Positions 52,484 to 62,004 of a stretch of DNA of 64,000 nucleotides are shown piece after piece. Both the position numbers and the translations under genes were made by a program. This DNA is from Pseudochrobactrum saccharolyticum (GTDB lineage: Bacteria > Pseudomonadota > Alphaproteobacteria > Rhizobiales > Rhizobiaceae): NCBI RefSeq assembly GCF_008801715.1, contig NZ_VZPG01000001.1:1364001-1428000 (forward strand), written 5' to 3'. The first letter of the stretch is position 1, and each line of letters starts with the position of its first letter. The notes under the pieces were generated by a model that made no database searches, was not told the DNA's origin, and worked only from the letters and a program-made list of their open reading frames with translations.

Positions 52484-55003
52484 TTATTGATCGCGTTTCA
52501 GCAGACGTTCCAGATAGTCTTTTTCCTGCTGCGGGCTCAGCGCATCGCCGAGTTTTTTGCGGATTTCATCAAGAATGCGGCGGGCTTTCTGGATATCAAT
52601 CTGGTTCGGCAGCTGATTGCCGGTGCCTTCCGAACTGCCCTGACCGGTTTGACGCCCTAACGGATCCTGACCTTCACCGGTTTGCTGCCCCTGACCTTCA
52701 CCCTGCGCCTGCTGCAATTGCTGCATCATGGAGCGGGCACCGCGGCGCAAGGCATCAAGCGCCTCGGCCTGCTGATCTGTGGCCTGTCCGCTTTCGCCAT
52801 TGCCCAGCGAGCGGCCTGCACGCCCCATGGAGTTCAGCGCCTGATCCATTTCTTTCGAGGATTCAAGCCCCTGTTGTTTTAGCTGGTCTGTCAGCGCATT
52901 CAGCTCATTTTGCAAGTCGCGCTGCTGCTGCTGTAAATCTTTCAGAGCCTGTTCGGTTTCCTGACGGGACTGGCCGTTTTGCGGGCGCTGCTCTCCTTCG
53001 CCGTCATAATTGAAATCATCAGACTGTTCCTGCAATTGCTGATCCAGCTTGAAAGTTTCATTCATCAGCTCCTGCTGACGGCGCATCAGATCACCGAGCT
53101 TATTCAGCTGTTGCTGTGCGCCGCTGCCTTGTCCCTGACCTTGGCCTTGACCGCTACCCTGACCTTGCTGAGCGCTCTGACCAGGCTGAAGATTGTTGAG
53201 CATTTCCTGCAATTGCGACAGCATCTGCTGAGCTTCCGCATGATTGCCGGAACGGGCGAGGTCTTCAATCTGCTGCATCATCCGGTCAATATCGCGCTGG
53301 CTGAGCACGCGGGTATTGGGATTGTTCTGGGCGTTTTTATTCGGATTGGTTTGCTGGCGGCGTGCCATTTCGTTTAAGTATCGGTTCATGGCTTCGCGCA
53401 GTTCTTTCGTCAGTCGGGCAATTTCTTCCGGACTGGCATTATTCTGCAATGCCTGACTTAACGCCTCCTGCGCTGCACGCAGGGCTTTTTCCGCATCGGA
53501 AAGCTGACCATCTTCAATGCCGCGCGCGACATTCCACATATAGCTGACAATCTCGCGCAGCTCCCCATCATTGCGTGCCAGTTTCAGACGTTCCCGCACA
53601 GAGCGCAGACCCAGAAAATGGCTGACATTGGCAATGGTGGTCTGCGGATGCATGGTGAGCGCATCCAGCATTTGCACAACAGGTGTTTTCTGATTGCTGT
53701 CGAGCGCCAGCACCTGACGCTGCTCGGCAATGGCGCGTGCCAGCGGATTGATAAACGGGCGTTGCGGCAGCACAAAACGGATTTCTTTGCTTGTGCCTGT
53801 CTGGCCTGCATCATCAATCGCCTGCAATTGCAGGGAGACATATTTGCCAGCCCACGGATGCATAGTCAGATCCTGAAGGGCTGTGGTCTCGTCCGTGCTG
53901 TTTTTGCCGCGCTTGGGTATAGTCAGCCGTAGTTCCGGCGCGTCTGTCAGCGATTGCGCGCCTTCTTCAGGTTGTTCCAGAAGTTTGATGACAGGCTGTA
54001 ATTTAGTCACGCCATAGTCATCGCCAGCTTTATAGTGCAGTTCCAATGTGCCGTTCAGCGCATAGGTCGGATTGCGGGTAAAATCGACGACGGGCGGCGT
54101 ATCCGGCGTGATGTTAAACTGCCACGCCTGACGACGTGAACCGGCCTGCAGACTGGCAGCGACCGTTTTATTCAGAAGCAGTTCAAAATTGGTGCTGTCT
54201 TGTGTTTTCGCTGTACCGGAAGCCGGTTTGGCCTCAACTGAATAGGCTTTGCCGTCCTGACCGGTCATAGTCAGCTGATTACGTGTACTGCCGCTGATCT
54301 GAACGCTGAGAATACTGCCCTGAGGCACATCCAGCGGTTTTACATCTGTATTGGCACTCAAAAAGACCGGTGCTTTGCCCGTATAGGCGGGTGGCGTAAT
54401 CCATGCATCAATGCGGCCTTCCGGCCCTGCAAAGCCTTCAGGCGGGTTCCACAGATCACTGATTTTACCGGACGACGGGCTGAAGGAATAAGCCGCCGTT
54501 GAAGCAAACAGCAAAATGACAAATGTGCGCAGGGCATAAGGATCGCGCTGCGGAATATCAGGATGGGGCAGAAATCCGTGCAGCCTGTCCGTCAGCGCGG
54601 CCATACGCTTGCGGTGTTCCTGCCAGAGTGCCTGTGCCAGCGGATCGTCACTCTGTCCGGCAAGCTGATCGTCGCTCAGTTGCAACGGGCTGTGCTGCAA
54701 GCCGTTTTCACGCTCAATCCGGTTGTTGACCGTCTGATCGTCCGGCAATTGAAAATGCCGGAAACGGAAAAGCGCATAGGCATAGGCCAGTATAAAAACG
54801 GCAGACAGCGTGAAATGCAGCCAACGCGGCATGGCCTGAAACAGACCGAGCCAGGCCAGACTGGCCAATAATGCTGTTAAAAGCAGAACCGGTAATATCA
54901 ACGGCCATAAACGCTCAAAGCACAAGACCAATGCCGCTTTGATCCGCAGACGATAAAGCCTGCGGTCTGCGTTTTCAAAAGATCTGGTGTCCGGTTCAGG
55001 CAT
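52484..55003 (-). CDS. TIGR02302 (DUF4175) family large membrane protein
   Basis: An 839-residue protein with two or three N-terminal membrane helices (about 35-90) plus one near 155-175, a long extracytoplasmic body, and a helical C-terminal part from about 480. Residues about 605-640 are a Gly/Gln low-complexity run (SAQQGQGSGQGQGQGQGSG), and 735-800 is another Gln/Gly-rich zone. The family is alphaproteobacterial, of unknown function, with an envelope role likely from its topology. It lies between hpt and lptM-argH, the conserved place. Confidence 0.88.
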   Translation of the reverse strand: MPEPDTRSFENADRRLYRLRIKAALVLCFERLWPLILPVLLLTALLASLAWLGLFQAMPRWLHFTLSAVFILAYAYALFRFRHFQLPDDQTVNNRIERENGLQHSPLQLSDDQLAGQSDDPLAQALWQEHRKRMAALTDRLHGFLPHPDIPQRDPYALRTFVILLFASTAAYSFSPSSGKISDLWNPPEGFAGPEGRIDAWITPPAYTGKAPVFLSANTDVKPLDVPQGSILSVQISGSTRNQLTMTGQDGKAYSVEAKPASGTAKTQDSTNFELLLNKTVAASLQAGSRRQAWQFNITPDTPPVVDFTRNPTYALNGTLELHYKAGDDYGVTKLQPVIKLLEQPEEGAQSLTDAPELRLTIPKRGKNSTDETTALQDLTMHPWAGKYVSLQLQAIDDAGQTGTSKEIRFVLPQRPFINPLARAIAEQRQVLALDSNQKTPVVQMLDALTMHPQTTIANVSHFLGLRSVRERLKLARNDGELREIVSYMWNVARGIEDGQLSDAEKALRAAQEALSQALQNNASPEEIARLTKELREAMNRYLNEMARRQQTNPNKNAQNNPNTRVLSQRDIDRMMQQIEDLARSGNHAEAQQMLSQLQEMLNNLQPGQSAQQGQGSGQGQGQGQGSGAQQQLNKLGDLMRRQQELMNETFKLDQQLQEQSDDFNYDGEGEQRPQNGQSRQETEQALKDLQQQQRDLQNELNALTDQLKQQGLESSKEMDQALNSMGRAGRSLGNGESGQATDQQAEALDALRRGARSMMQQLQQAQGEGQGQQTGEGQDPLGRQTGQGSSEGTGNQLPNQIDIQKARRILDEIRKKLGDALSPQQEKDYLERLLKRDQ

Positions 55004-55121
55004 TCAATATCCGGTTCTGTATCTTAGCGCAGTTAAATTGACTGAATTTAACCTCAGCGAACATGCGGCTGCTCAAAAAATCTGAAGCGGACGCAGTGGA
55101 TAGGTTGAAATGCGACCCGCT

Positions 55122-55304
55122 TTAAATCAGCTTATCCAGAATAAATGGTTTTTCTTCGACAGCTTTTTTATCCGGTTTGCGCCAGTCATCATGCACTGTC
55201 GCATTTGGCGGGGCTTCCAGTGCGCCACGACGGCCGCAGCCGGATACAATGCTGCCAACGGCAACAAGCATAATCACAGAGGTCATGAATACGCGGCTAT
55301 TCAT
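55122..55304 (-). CDS. lptM: LptM-like small lipoprotein
   Basis: A 60-residue lipoprotein with signal VIMLVAVGSIVSGCGRRGAL, lipobox VSGC and Cys23, followed by the RRGALEAPP motif of the LptM/LPAM_2 family. LptM helps mature the LptD/LptE lipopolysaccharide translocon in E. coli. The ATG at 55304 has CAGGA upstream; the longer frame to 55409 is not credible. It follows argH as in related genomes; lysA, which I would expect next, is absent. Confidence 0.85.
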   Translation of the reverse strand: MNSRVFMTSVIMLVAVGSIVSGCGRRGALEAPPNATVHDDWRKPDKKAVEEKPFILDKLI

Positions 55305-55426
55305 CAAAAAATATCCTGAAACTGGTGTTTGGCCGCAAAGCCGTGAGTAATTTTCGCTGACAGTTTTAGCTGAATTACGGGACAACGCAAACTGTTCGGA
55401 GACAAACACAAATCTTTGAAGGGATG

Positions 55427-55457
55427 CAGACCGGAGGCATAAACCGCCTCCGGTCTG
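55427..55457 (-). terminator. Hairpin between argH and lptM
   Basis: CAGACCGGAGGC and GCCTCCGGTCTG pair perfectly over 12 bases around ATAAACC, 17 bases after argH. There is no U-run, so it may be an mRNA-stabilising or partial terminator. Confidence 0.65.
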
Positions 55458-55474
55458 TTGTATAGCGGGGCGGA

Positions 55475-56875
55475 TCAGGCCTTAATCAGGCGTTTTTTCC
55501 AGTATTTGATCTGGCGGCGCACTTCCTGCGGTGCGGTGCCACCGAAAGACTGGCGGCTTTTTACCGATTTATCCACAGTTAGGAAACCGAACACTGCATC
55601 ATTAATCTGCGGATGGATCGACTGCATGTCTTCCAGCGTCAGTTTGGACAGATCGACTTTCTTCGATTCTGCCAGTGCAACGGCACGGCCTGTCACATGA
55701 TGGGCTTCACGGAATGGCAGGCCAAGCTCACGCACCAGCCAGTCAGCAAGATCAGTTGCAGTGGAGTAACCGGAACCGGCAGCCTTTTTCATCGAGGCTT
55801 CAATCACGGTGAGGTCGGAAACCATACCGCTCATGGCTGCGAGTGCCAGTTCGATGGATTCAGCAGCATCAAAAACCGCTTCTTTGTCTTCCTGCATATC
55901 TTTGGAATAGGCCAGCGGCAGGCCTTTCATCACCATCAGTAGGCCGACAAGCGAGCCGGTGATACGGCCGGTCTTGGCGCGCACCAGTTCTGCGGCATCC
56001 GGATTTTTCTTCTGCGGCATGATCGAAGAGCCGGTGGAGAAAGCGTCGGACAGGCGGATGAAATTGAACTGCGAGGTTGACCAGATCACAATTTCTTCGG
56101 CCAGACGCGACAGATGGGTTGCACAGATCGAAGCAATCGACAGGAATTCCAGCGCATAGTCGCGGTCGGAAACGCTATCGATCGAATTGCGGGTCGGTTC
56201 GCGGAAACCGAGCGCTTCGGCAGTCATGTGGCGGTCAATCGGGAAACCGGTGCCGGCCAGCGCTGCCGCACCGAGCGGGCTTTCATTCATACGTTCAATC
56301 GCATCGCGCACGCGGGACAAATCGCGGCCGAACATTTCCACATAGGCCATGCAATGATGACCGAAAGTCACCGGCTGTGCCGTCTGCAAATGGGTGAAAC
56401 CCGGCATCACAGTTGCTGCGTGCTCTTCCGCGCGGATCAGGAAGGCTTCGATCAGGATTTTCAGCGAGGCAGCAGTCTTTTCCAGCTCATTTTTGACCCA
56501 GAGACGGAAATCAAGCGCAACCTGATCGTTACGCGAACGGGCAGTATGCAGACGACCGGCCGGAGCGCCAATCAGATCAGCCAGACGGGCTTCCACATTC
56601 ATATGGATGTCTTCAAGCTTACGCGAGAAGGTAAATTTGCCATTTTCGATCTCGGCTAATATGGTATTGAGACCATCGGAGATCTGTTTGTGATCATCTG
56701 CAGAGATGATGCCGGTCTTGGCAAGCATGGCAGCATGCGCCAGCGATCCGGCAATGTCCTGTGCATAGAGTTTGCGGTCATAACCGATCGAAGCATTAAT
56801 CTCTTCCATGATGGCAGAGGGTCCTGAGGCGAAACGGCCACCCCACATCTGGTTACTGGATTTTTCTGTCGTCAT
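55475..56875 (-). CDS. argH: Argininosuccinate lyase
   Basis: ArgH splits argininosuccinate into arginine and fumarate. The 466-residue protein has [35 protein letters not shown], the catalytic-Ser loop [16 protein letters not shown] and [15 protein letters not shown]. Length is normal. It is divergent from the TlpA-type gene with only 45 bases between starts, a pairing that I recall from other rhizobia. Confidence 0.97.
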   Translation of the reverse strand: MTTEKSSNQMWGGRFASGPSAIMEEINASIGYDRKLYAQDIAGSLAHAAMLAKTGIISADDHKQISDGLNTILAEIENGKFTFSRKLEDIHMNVEARLADLIGAPAGRLHTARSRNDQVALDFRLWVKNELEKTAASLKILIEAFLIRAEEHAATVMPGFTHLQTAQPVTFGHHCMAYVEMFGRDLSRVRDAIERMNESPLGAAALAGTGFPIDRHMTAEALGFREPTRNSIDSVSDRDYALEFLSIASICATHLSRLAEEIVIWSTSQFNFIRLSDAFSTGSSIMPQKKNPDAAELVRAKTGRITGSLVGLLMVMKGLPLAYSKDMQEDKEAVFDAAESIELALAAMSGMVSDLTVIEASMKKAAGSGYSTATDLADWLVRELGLPFREAHHVTGRAVALAESKKVDLSKLTLEDMQSIHPQINDAVFGFLTVDKSVKSRQSFGGTAPQEVRRQIKYWKKRLIKA

Positions 56876-56920
56876 GCGCTTATGCCCTGAGCCGGAACTG
56901 TGAAGTAAAAGAACGATATT

Positions 56921-57634
56921 ATGGCCGAAGATAATAAAGAGACAAAACCGAAAAGCGCAATCAGCCCGAAGATGATTTTGTTCGCCGGTATTGCCGGACT
57001 TCTGGCCGGTGCCCTTGCGGTATACGTGATGGAACCGCCTTCTGGCAATGTTGTTCCGACAGAGAATACGGCCAGTAATGCCGCAGCAGGCGGCGCAGAG
57101 GATGCAAAATGTGCGTTAAATCAGGAGCAGTTAGCTAAACTCTCCGCTGCTGCAACCGGTGAAGTTGCCGGAATGCAGCCATCGGATAAGCCTGCTTTGC
57201 TGACACATCTGCAATTTGATGCCCCAGACGGATCAAAAACCACCATCGGCGATATGAAGGGCAAGACCCTGCTGGTTAATCTCTGGGCGAGCTGGTGCGC
57301 GCCGTGCCGTGAGGAAATGCCCGCGCTGGATAAGCTGCAGGCCGAGCAGGGCAGTGACGATTTTGAAGTGGTGGCGCTGAATATCGACACCGGCGATATT
57401 TCCAAGCCGAAGAATTTCCTCAACGAGATCGGCGTTGAGAAGCTCGGTTTTTATCGCGATGCCAGTCTGACTGTTTTTAATGATCTGAAACGCAGAGGTT
57501 TGGCTTTTGGTTTGCCTGTAACTTTGCTGATTGATGAAACCGGTTGTCAGATTGCGGCAATGAACGGACCAGCACACTGGGCGGGGCAGGACGCTGTTAA
57601 TCTGGTGAATACAGCCAAGAGCCTGCGTAACTGA
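56921..57634 (+). CDS. tlpA: TlpA-type thiol:disulfide oxidoreductase
   Basis: A 237-residue membrane-anchored thioredoxin. One helix (about 17-36) anchors it, followed by a periplasmic thioredoxin fold with CxxC in [20 protein letters not shown] (C126, C129) and the cis-Pro region [13 protein letters not shown]. TlpA reduces periplasmic thiols, notably for cytochrome c oxidase assembly in Bradyrhizobium. An extra Cys64 and Cys near 215 are also present. It is divergent from argH. Confidence 0.9.
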   Translation: MAEDNKETKPKSAISPKMILFAGIAGLLAGALAVYVMEPPSGNVVPTENTASNAAAGGAEDAKCALNQEQLAKLSAAATGEVAGMQPSDKPALLTHLQFDAPDGSKTTIGDMKGKTLLVNLWASWCAPCREEMPALDKLQAEQGSDDFEVVALNIDTGDISKPKNFLNEIGVEKLGFYRDASLTVFNDLKRRGLAFGLPVTLLIDETGCQIAAMNGPAHWAGQDAVNLVNTAKSLRN

Positions 57635-57641
57635 TTGGTCG

Positions 57642-57681
57642 CCAAATCCTGTATAATGTGATTTTACAGGATTTGGGTTTT
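57642..57681 (+). terminator. Terminator of the tlpA gene
   Basis: CCAAATCCTGTA and TACAGGATTTGG pair perfectly around 11 bases, followed by GTTTTCTG. Confidence 0.85.
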
Positions 57682-57714
57682 CTGCTCTGCTGAAGATCTT
57701 AAGGGAGATTTTCT

Positions 57715-58335
57715 ATGGGGCTGGATGTCTGGCTTGCCTTCACGGCTGCATCAATTGTTTTGCTGGTGATACCGGGGCCAACAATTTTGTTGGTGGTTTC
57801 CTATGCCTTGGGGCAGGGCTGGCGCACTGCCATGCCGATGGCGGCCGGTGTAGCGCTTGGTGATTTTACGGCAATGACATTGTCGATGCTCGGCATCGGT
57901 GCGTTGCTTGCTGCCTCTGCCACAATATTTACAATCGTGAAATGGCTTGGCGCTGCCTATCTGATCTGGCTTGGTATCAAATTATTCCGTTCAGGTGCTA
58001 CAATGCAGGCAGAGGCGCGGGATGCCGATGTATCACCTGTGAAAATGCTGGCGCATGCATGGCTGGTGACATCTCTCAACCCGAAAAGCATCACGTTTTT
58101 CGTGGCTTTCCTGCCGCAGTTTCTTGACCGGCATGGCGATTTCTGGACGCAGATGCTGATTTTTGAAGCCACATTTCTGGTGCTGTCTTTCAGCAATGCG
58201 TTTCTCTACGCTTTTGCAGCGCATCGTGCGCGCACACTGTTTAAAAGCCCGCGGATTTTGCGTGCTTTCAACCGTACCGGCGGCACATTGCTGATCGGTG
58301 CCGGTGTGGCAACGGCAACAATGCGCTCTTCGTAA
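57715..58335 (+). CDS. LysE/RhtB family exporter
   Basis: A 206-residue amino-acid exporter with six helices. The signature FTAASIVLLVIPGPTILLVVSYALGQG near the start (residues about 9-35), GAAYLIWLGIKLFRSG and TSLNPKSITFFVAFLPQF are all typical. The substrate may be an amino acid or homoserine lactone and cannot be read. An AAGGGAG site precedes the ATG. Confidence 0.92.
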   Translation: MGLDVWLAFTAASIVLLVIPGPTILLVVSYALGQGWRTAMPMAAGVALGDFTAMTLSMLGIGALLAASATIFTIVKWLGAAYLIWLGIKLFRSGATMQAEARDADVSPVKMLAHAWLVTSLNPKSITFFVAFLPQFLDRHGDFWTQMLIFEATFLVLSFSNAFLYAFAAHRARTLFKSPRILRAFNRTGGTLLIGAGVATATMRSS

Positions 58336-58343
58336 TTTTTTTG

Positions 58344-58844
58344 TTATGCGGTGAAACCGTCACGCTTTAACCGCACAATTGCGAGGTCCAGCGCTGAGAG
58401 AAATGCGGAGCGGTCGCGGGCTGAAAACGGCTTTGAACCGCCGAATTGGCCTGATGAAACCGGATTGGCGGAACGCAGCTCATCCATCAGATTGCGGGTG
58501 GCAAGAATATTGCCGATATTGGCCGCACTGAACAGGCGGCCGTCCGGTGCAAGCGCAACAGCTCCGGCAGTGACAGCACGATGTGCCAGCGGGATATCTG
58601 CCGTGATAACAATCGCACCGGCACGCGACCGCTCGGCAATCCAGTCATCGGCCACATCCAGACCGGCAGGGACGATCACACGTTCAATCAGCGGTTCATC
58701 ACGCGGAATAGCGATAAAGCTGTTGGCGACCACAAAGGTTCTGATGCGGTGGCGCTCAGCAACTTTATAGGTCTCGTTTTTAACCGGACAGGCATCGGCA
58801 TCGACATAAATGCAGATGGTTTTGTTTTCATCGGAGTGTGTCAT
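58344..58844 (-). CDS. YaiI/YqxD family protein (DUF188)
   Basis: A 166-residue PIN-like nuclease-fold protein of unknown function. [20 protein letters not shown] is the family start, with D residues that would bind metal; [20 protein letters not shown] and [19 protein letters not shown] complete the signature. It converges on the LysE gene with an 8-base gap. Confidence 0.92.
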   Translation of the reverse strand: MTHSDENKTICIYVDADACPVKNETYKVAERHRIRTFVVANSFIAIPRDEPLIERVIVPAGLDVADDWIAERSRAGAIVITADIPLAHRAVTAGAVALAPDGRLFSAANIGNILATRNLMDELRSANPVSSGQFGGSKPFSARDRSAFLSALDLAIVRLKRDGFTA

Positions 58845-58944
58845 TCATGCTTCATGGCAAAGCCAAATGTGAATGGCAAGCGTTTAACGCTTGGCGAGGC
58901 AGGGCGGCAGGGATAAGCCGGTTGTATAGTTCGTGGAACAGATC

Positions 58945-59820
58945 ATGCCAGTCAAATATTTCCCTGCTTTATTCGTCTTTCTCTGGGCAACCGGTTTTAT
59001 CGGTGCGGGGCTTGCTATGCCCTATGCCGAGCCGTTCTGGTTTATGACCGCACGGTTTTTCATTGCTGCAATTATTCTGGCAGTCTGGGCACTGGCAACC
59101 GGTGCCCGCTGGCCGGACAGGCGCGGGCTTGTGAACGCCGCGATTGTCGGCTGTCTCATTCACGGGATTTATCTCTCCGGCGTGTTCTGGGCAGTGCGCC
59201 ATGGTTTGCCTGCGGGTATGACAGCGCTGGTTTCCGGCTTGCAGCCGCTGATTACCACGTTGATTGCCGCACTCTTCTTGCGTGAGACAGTTTTGCCACG
59301 ACAATGGCTGGGGCTACTGATCGGCTTCTGTGGTGTGGCGCTGGTGGTTGCACCGAAGTTTTCCTTGAGTTCCGGTGGGATTAATCCCGCAACATTAAGT
59401 GCGGCGCTCGCTGCTGTGATGGCGATCAGTATCGGCACGGTATGGCAAAAACGCTTTGCAGTGAAAATTGACCTGAGAACCGGTACCACCGTGCAATATA
59501 TTGCAGCGGGTATTCTGACCGGCTTGTTGTCGCTGACTTTCGAAACGCAGACGGTGATCTGGTCGCCGGAATTGCTGTTTGCAATGCTCTGGCTGGTGCT
59601 GGTTCTGTCAATCGGTGCGATCTTGCTGCTGCTGATCCTGATCGGGCAGGGTGAAGTGTCAAAAGTCGCTTCGTTCTTCTATCTGGTGCCGGGAACCGCC
59701 GCGATTATGGCCTATCTGCTGTTTGGAGAAACGCTGACGCTGGTGCAGATTGCCGGTATGGTGCTGACCACATTTGGTGTGGCACTGGCAACTTTACAAA
59801 AGAAAAAACCGGCAGCTTAA
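58945..59820 (+). CDS. DMT superfamily (EamA) transporter
   Basis: About 291 residues with ten helices in two EamA repeats: FVFLWATGFIGAGLAMPYAEP at the start, GLPAGMTALVSGLQPLITTL and VPGTAAIMAYLLFGETLTLVQ. It is unrelated in sequence detail to the DMT protein at 27.7 kb. The substrate is unknown. The ATG at 58945 is preferred to the GTG four codons earlier. Its last codons are inside a hairpin that ends the converging ABC operon. Confidence 0.9.
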   Translation: MPVKYFPALFVFLWATGFIGAGLAMPYAEPFWFMTARFFIAAIILAVWALATGARWPDRRGLVNAAIVGCLIHGIYLSGVFWAVRHGLPAGMTALVSGLQPLITTLIAALFLRETVLPRQWLGLLIGFCGVALVVAPKFSLSSGGINPATLSAALAAVMAISIGTVWQKRFAVKIDLRTGTTVQYIAAGILTGLLSLTFETQTVIWSPELLFAMLWLVLVLSIGAILLLLILIGQGEVSKVASFFYLVPGTAAIMAYLLFGETLTLVQIAGMVLTTFGVALATLQKKKPAA

Positions 59821-59830
59821 AGCCGCCGGT
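59801..59830 (-). terminator. Terminator of the ABC transporter operon
   Basis: ACCGGCAGCTT and AAGCCGCCGGT (mostly paired, one mismatch) read on the minus strand are followed by TTTTTTCTTTT. It overlaps the end of the converging EamA gene. Confidence 0.75.
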
Positions 59831-59851
59831 CTGATTATTATTCTGATGTGA

Positions 59852-61117
59852 TTAGCGGCGCGGCAGCAGCTTTTTCACTTCATCGGCTGCATCGGCAAGG
59901 GCTTCTTCCGGTGTGGCCTTCTGCTCAACAACGCGGGACAGATTATCAACAATAGTCTGGGTTACTTTCACGCCGTTTGATCCGGGGAAAGCATACCAAG
60001 GGATCATGATATTCATCTGGCTGAGACCGGCTTTGAACAGTGGGTTTTCGTCATAGAATTTACCGAGATATTCGTCAGATTTTGCGGCCAGCTCATTATT
60101 CGGCACATAGCCGGTACCCGGCACAACGACCGATGCGCCATAAGGACCGGCAGCAAATTTGGCAAATTTCCATGCGGCTTCAATTTTCGCGTCGTCCGAT
60201 GTCAGGATAACAACCGCATTACCACCGGTTGGCAGGCGGCCTTTTTCCGGATTAAGCAGCGGGATTTTAGCGGTACGCATATCGAATTTGTCGCCAACAT
60301 TCTTGATTGTATTGCGCAGGCCGCCGGTGGTCTGGAAAGCAAAGCCGACATTTCCGGCCGCAAAGGCCTGTTCACCGGCTTCTTTGGTAAAGACCGGCAG
60401 GCCGCCTTCTTTGACCATGCGGTCGAGCAGTTTGAAAGCCGCTTCACCTTCAGCACCGCTGAATGCGACCTGTTTTTCATCTTCTGAAAGCATCCGGCCA
60501 CCGGCACCGAATAACAGGGCTGAGAACATCCAGTCATCACCCTGCCAGCGGAAATCAATGCCCTGAACGCCGTTGCCGAGCGCTTTGATCTTGCCGCCGA
60601 TGCGGATGACATCATCCCATGTTGCCGGAGGCGTATCCGGGTTCTCGCCAACTTTTTTAAACAGATCCGCATTGTAATACATGATCGGATTGGAAGTGGC
60701 GAAAGCCAGACCAACCTGACGGTCACCGATTTTGGCAAGGTTCAGAATGGTCGGAGTGAAACCCTGTGCTTCAAAATCAGTTTCTTTCTCGACCAGCGGT
60801 TTCAGATCAAGGCCGATATTGCGTTCACTTAAAATGCGCAGGCGGTTCAGGCCGGTAAAGGTGATGTCCGGCAGCTCAGCGGTGCCATTCTGACGCATAA
60901 TCAGCTGAATGCCGTCTTCATAGGTCGCGGAAGGATTGACGAAATGGATTTTGATATCCGGATTTTCTTCCGTGAATTTCTTGGAAATATTGGCCATCAC
61001 GTCCTGAAAAAAGCCCGGCATAGGATAATGCACATTGAGCGTGGTTTCAGCCAGAGCTGTGCTGCACAGACCGGAAAAAAGGGCAGCAGCGGTCAGAGTA
61101 CGGGAGAAGAATGTCAT
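59852..61117 (-). CDS. CUT1-type ABC transporter substrate-binding protein
   Basis: A 421-residue periplasmic binding protein with a signal peptide cleaved near ALA|ETTLNVHYPM (residue 23). KFTEENPDIKIHFVNPSATYEDG, PIMYYNADLFKKVGENPDTPPATWDD and the C-terminal SRVVEQKATPEEALADAADEVKKLL are typical of family 1 (carbohydrate) binding proteins, including UgpB. The ligand could be a sugar, glycerol phosphate or related compound. It is the last gene of its operon, 53 bases after a permease gene; a more common order puts it first. Confidence 0.9.
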   Translation of the reverse strand: MTFFSRTLTAAALFSGLCSTALAETTLNVHYPMPGFFQDVMANISKKFTEENPDIKIHFVNPSATYEDGIQLIMRQNGTAELPDITFTGLNRLRILSERNIGLDLKPLVEKETDFEAQGFTPTILNLAKIGDRQVGLAFATSNPIMYYNADLFKKVGENPDTPPATWDDVIRIGGKIKALGNGVQGIDFRWQGDDWMFSALLFGAGGRMLSEDEKQVAFSGAEGEAAFKLLDRMVKEGGLPVFTKEAGEQAFAAGNVGFAFQTTGGLRNTIKNVGDKFDMRTAKIPLLNPEKGRLPTGGNAVVILTSDDAKIEAAWKFAKFAAGPYGASVVVPGTGYVPNNELAAKSDEYLGKFYDENPLFKAGLSQMNIMIPWYAFPGSNGVKVTQTIVDNLSRVVEQKATPEEALADAADEVKKLLPRR

Positions 61118-61170
61118 TACAGGCTCCGTAAATGTTTGGGAGGAAGAGCGTTACAGACGTGAGGTTGCGA

Positions 61171-61992
61171 TCAGCCTTTGAGGCCGGTCATGGTAATGCC
61201 CTCAATGAAGCGGCGTTGCGCTGCAAGAAAAGCAAGAACGAGGGGAAGGGTGATAATCAGCGTGGCAGCCATCAGTGCGCCATAGTCATCACCGGCTTCG
61301 GCAGCACGGAAATACAGCAGCCCCAGAGGCGGTGTGGCCATGTCCATATTTGTGACAACAATCAGCGGCCAGAACAAATCATTCCAGTGTGCAACCACGG
61401 AAAAGATCGAAAAAGCAGTAATCGCAGGCCATGCATTCGGCACAATAACGCGGGCGACAATGCCGGTTTCCGACATACCGTCGAGGCGGGCGGCATTAAT
61501 TAGATCATCCGGCATCGACCGAAAAAACTGCAGAAACAGGAAGATGCCGAACACCGAGATGAAGAATGGTGCGCTGATGGCGAAATAGGTGTTCAGCAGG
61601 CCTGTGCGCTCAAAACCTAAATAGAAAGGCAGAGCCGTGGCATGGATCGGCACCAGCAGACCGAGCATAACCGCGCTCATCATCACCTGTGCCGCACGAA
61701 AGCGCAGCTTAGCCATAGCATAGGCGCAAGGGATAGCGATGATAACCTGAACCACCAGAATGAGTGCGCAGACCAGAATGCCGTTGAGCAGCAATTGCCC
61801 CATCGGCACACGGGAAAAGGCCTTGGTGACATTTTCGATCAGCGCCCAGTTCTGTGGAATGAGGCTGAGCGATGAGGAGAAAATATCCGATTGTGATTTA
61901 GCGGCCGTGGAGAGCATCCAGATATAAGGTGCAAGGAACAGCATCGCACCGAGAGACAAAATCCCGAGGCGGGTAAAACGTAAGACTGACAT
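61171..61992 (-). CDS. CUT1-type ABC permease (UgpE/MalG class)
   Basis: A 273-residue permease with six helices and the EAA loop NAARLDGMSETGIVARVIVPNAWPA, which docks with the ATPase. MLSTAAKSQSDIFSSSLSLIP near the start is typical of the MalG/UgpE class. It follows the first permease by 12 bases. Confidence 0.93.
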   Translation of the reverse strand: MSVLRFTRLGILSLGAMLFLAPYIWMLSTAAKSQSDIFSSSLSLIPQNWALIENVTKAFSRVPMGQLLLNGILVCALILVVQVIIAIPCAYAMAKLRFRAAQVMMSAVMLGLLVPIHATALPFYLGFERTGLLNTYFAISAPFFISVFGIFLFLQFFRSMPDDLINAARLDGMSETGIVARVIVPNAWPAITAFSIFSVVAHWNDLFWPLIVVTNMDMATPPLGLLYFRAAEAGDDYGALMAATLIITLPLVLAFLAAQRRFIEGITMTGLKG

Positions 61993-62004
61993 GATTTCCG
62001 CCTC

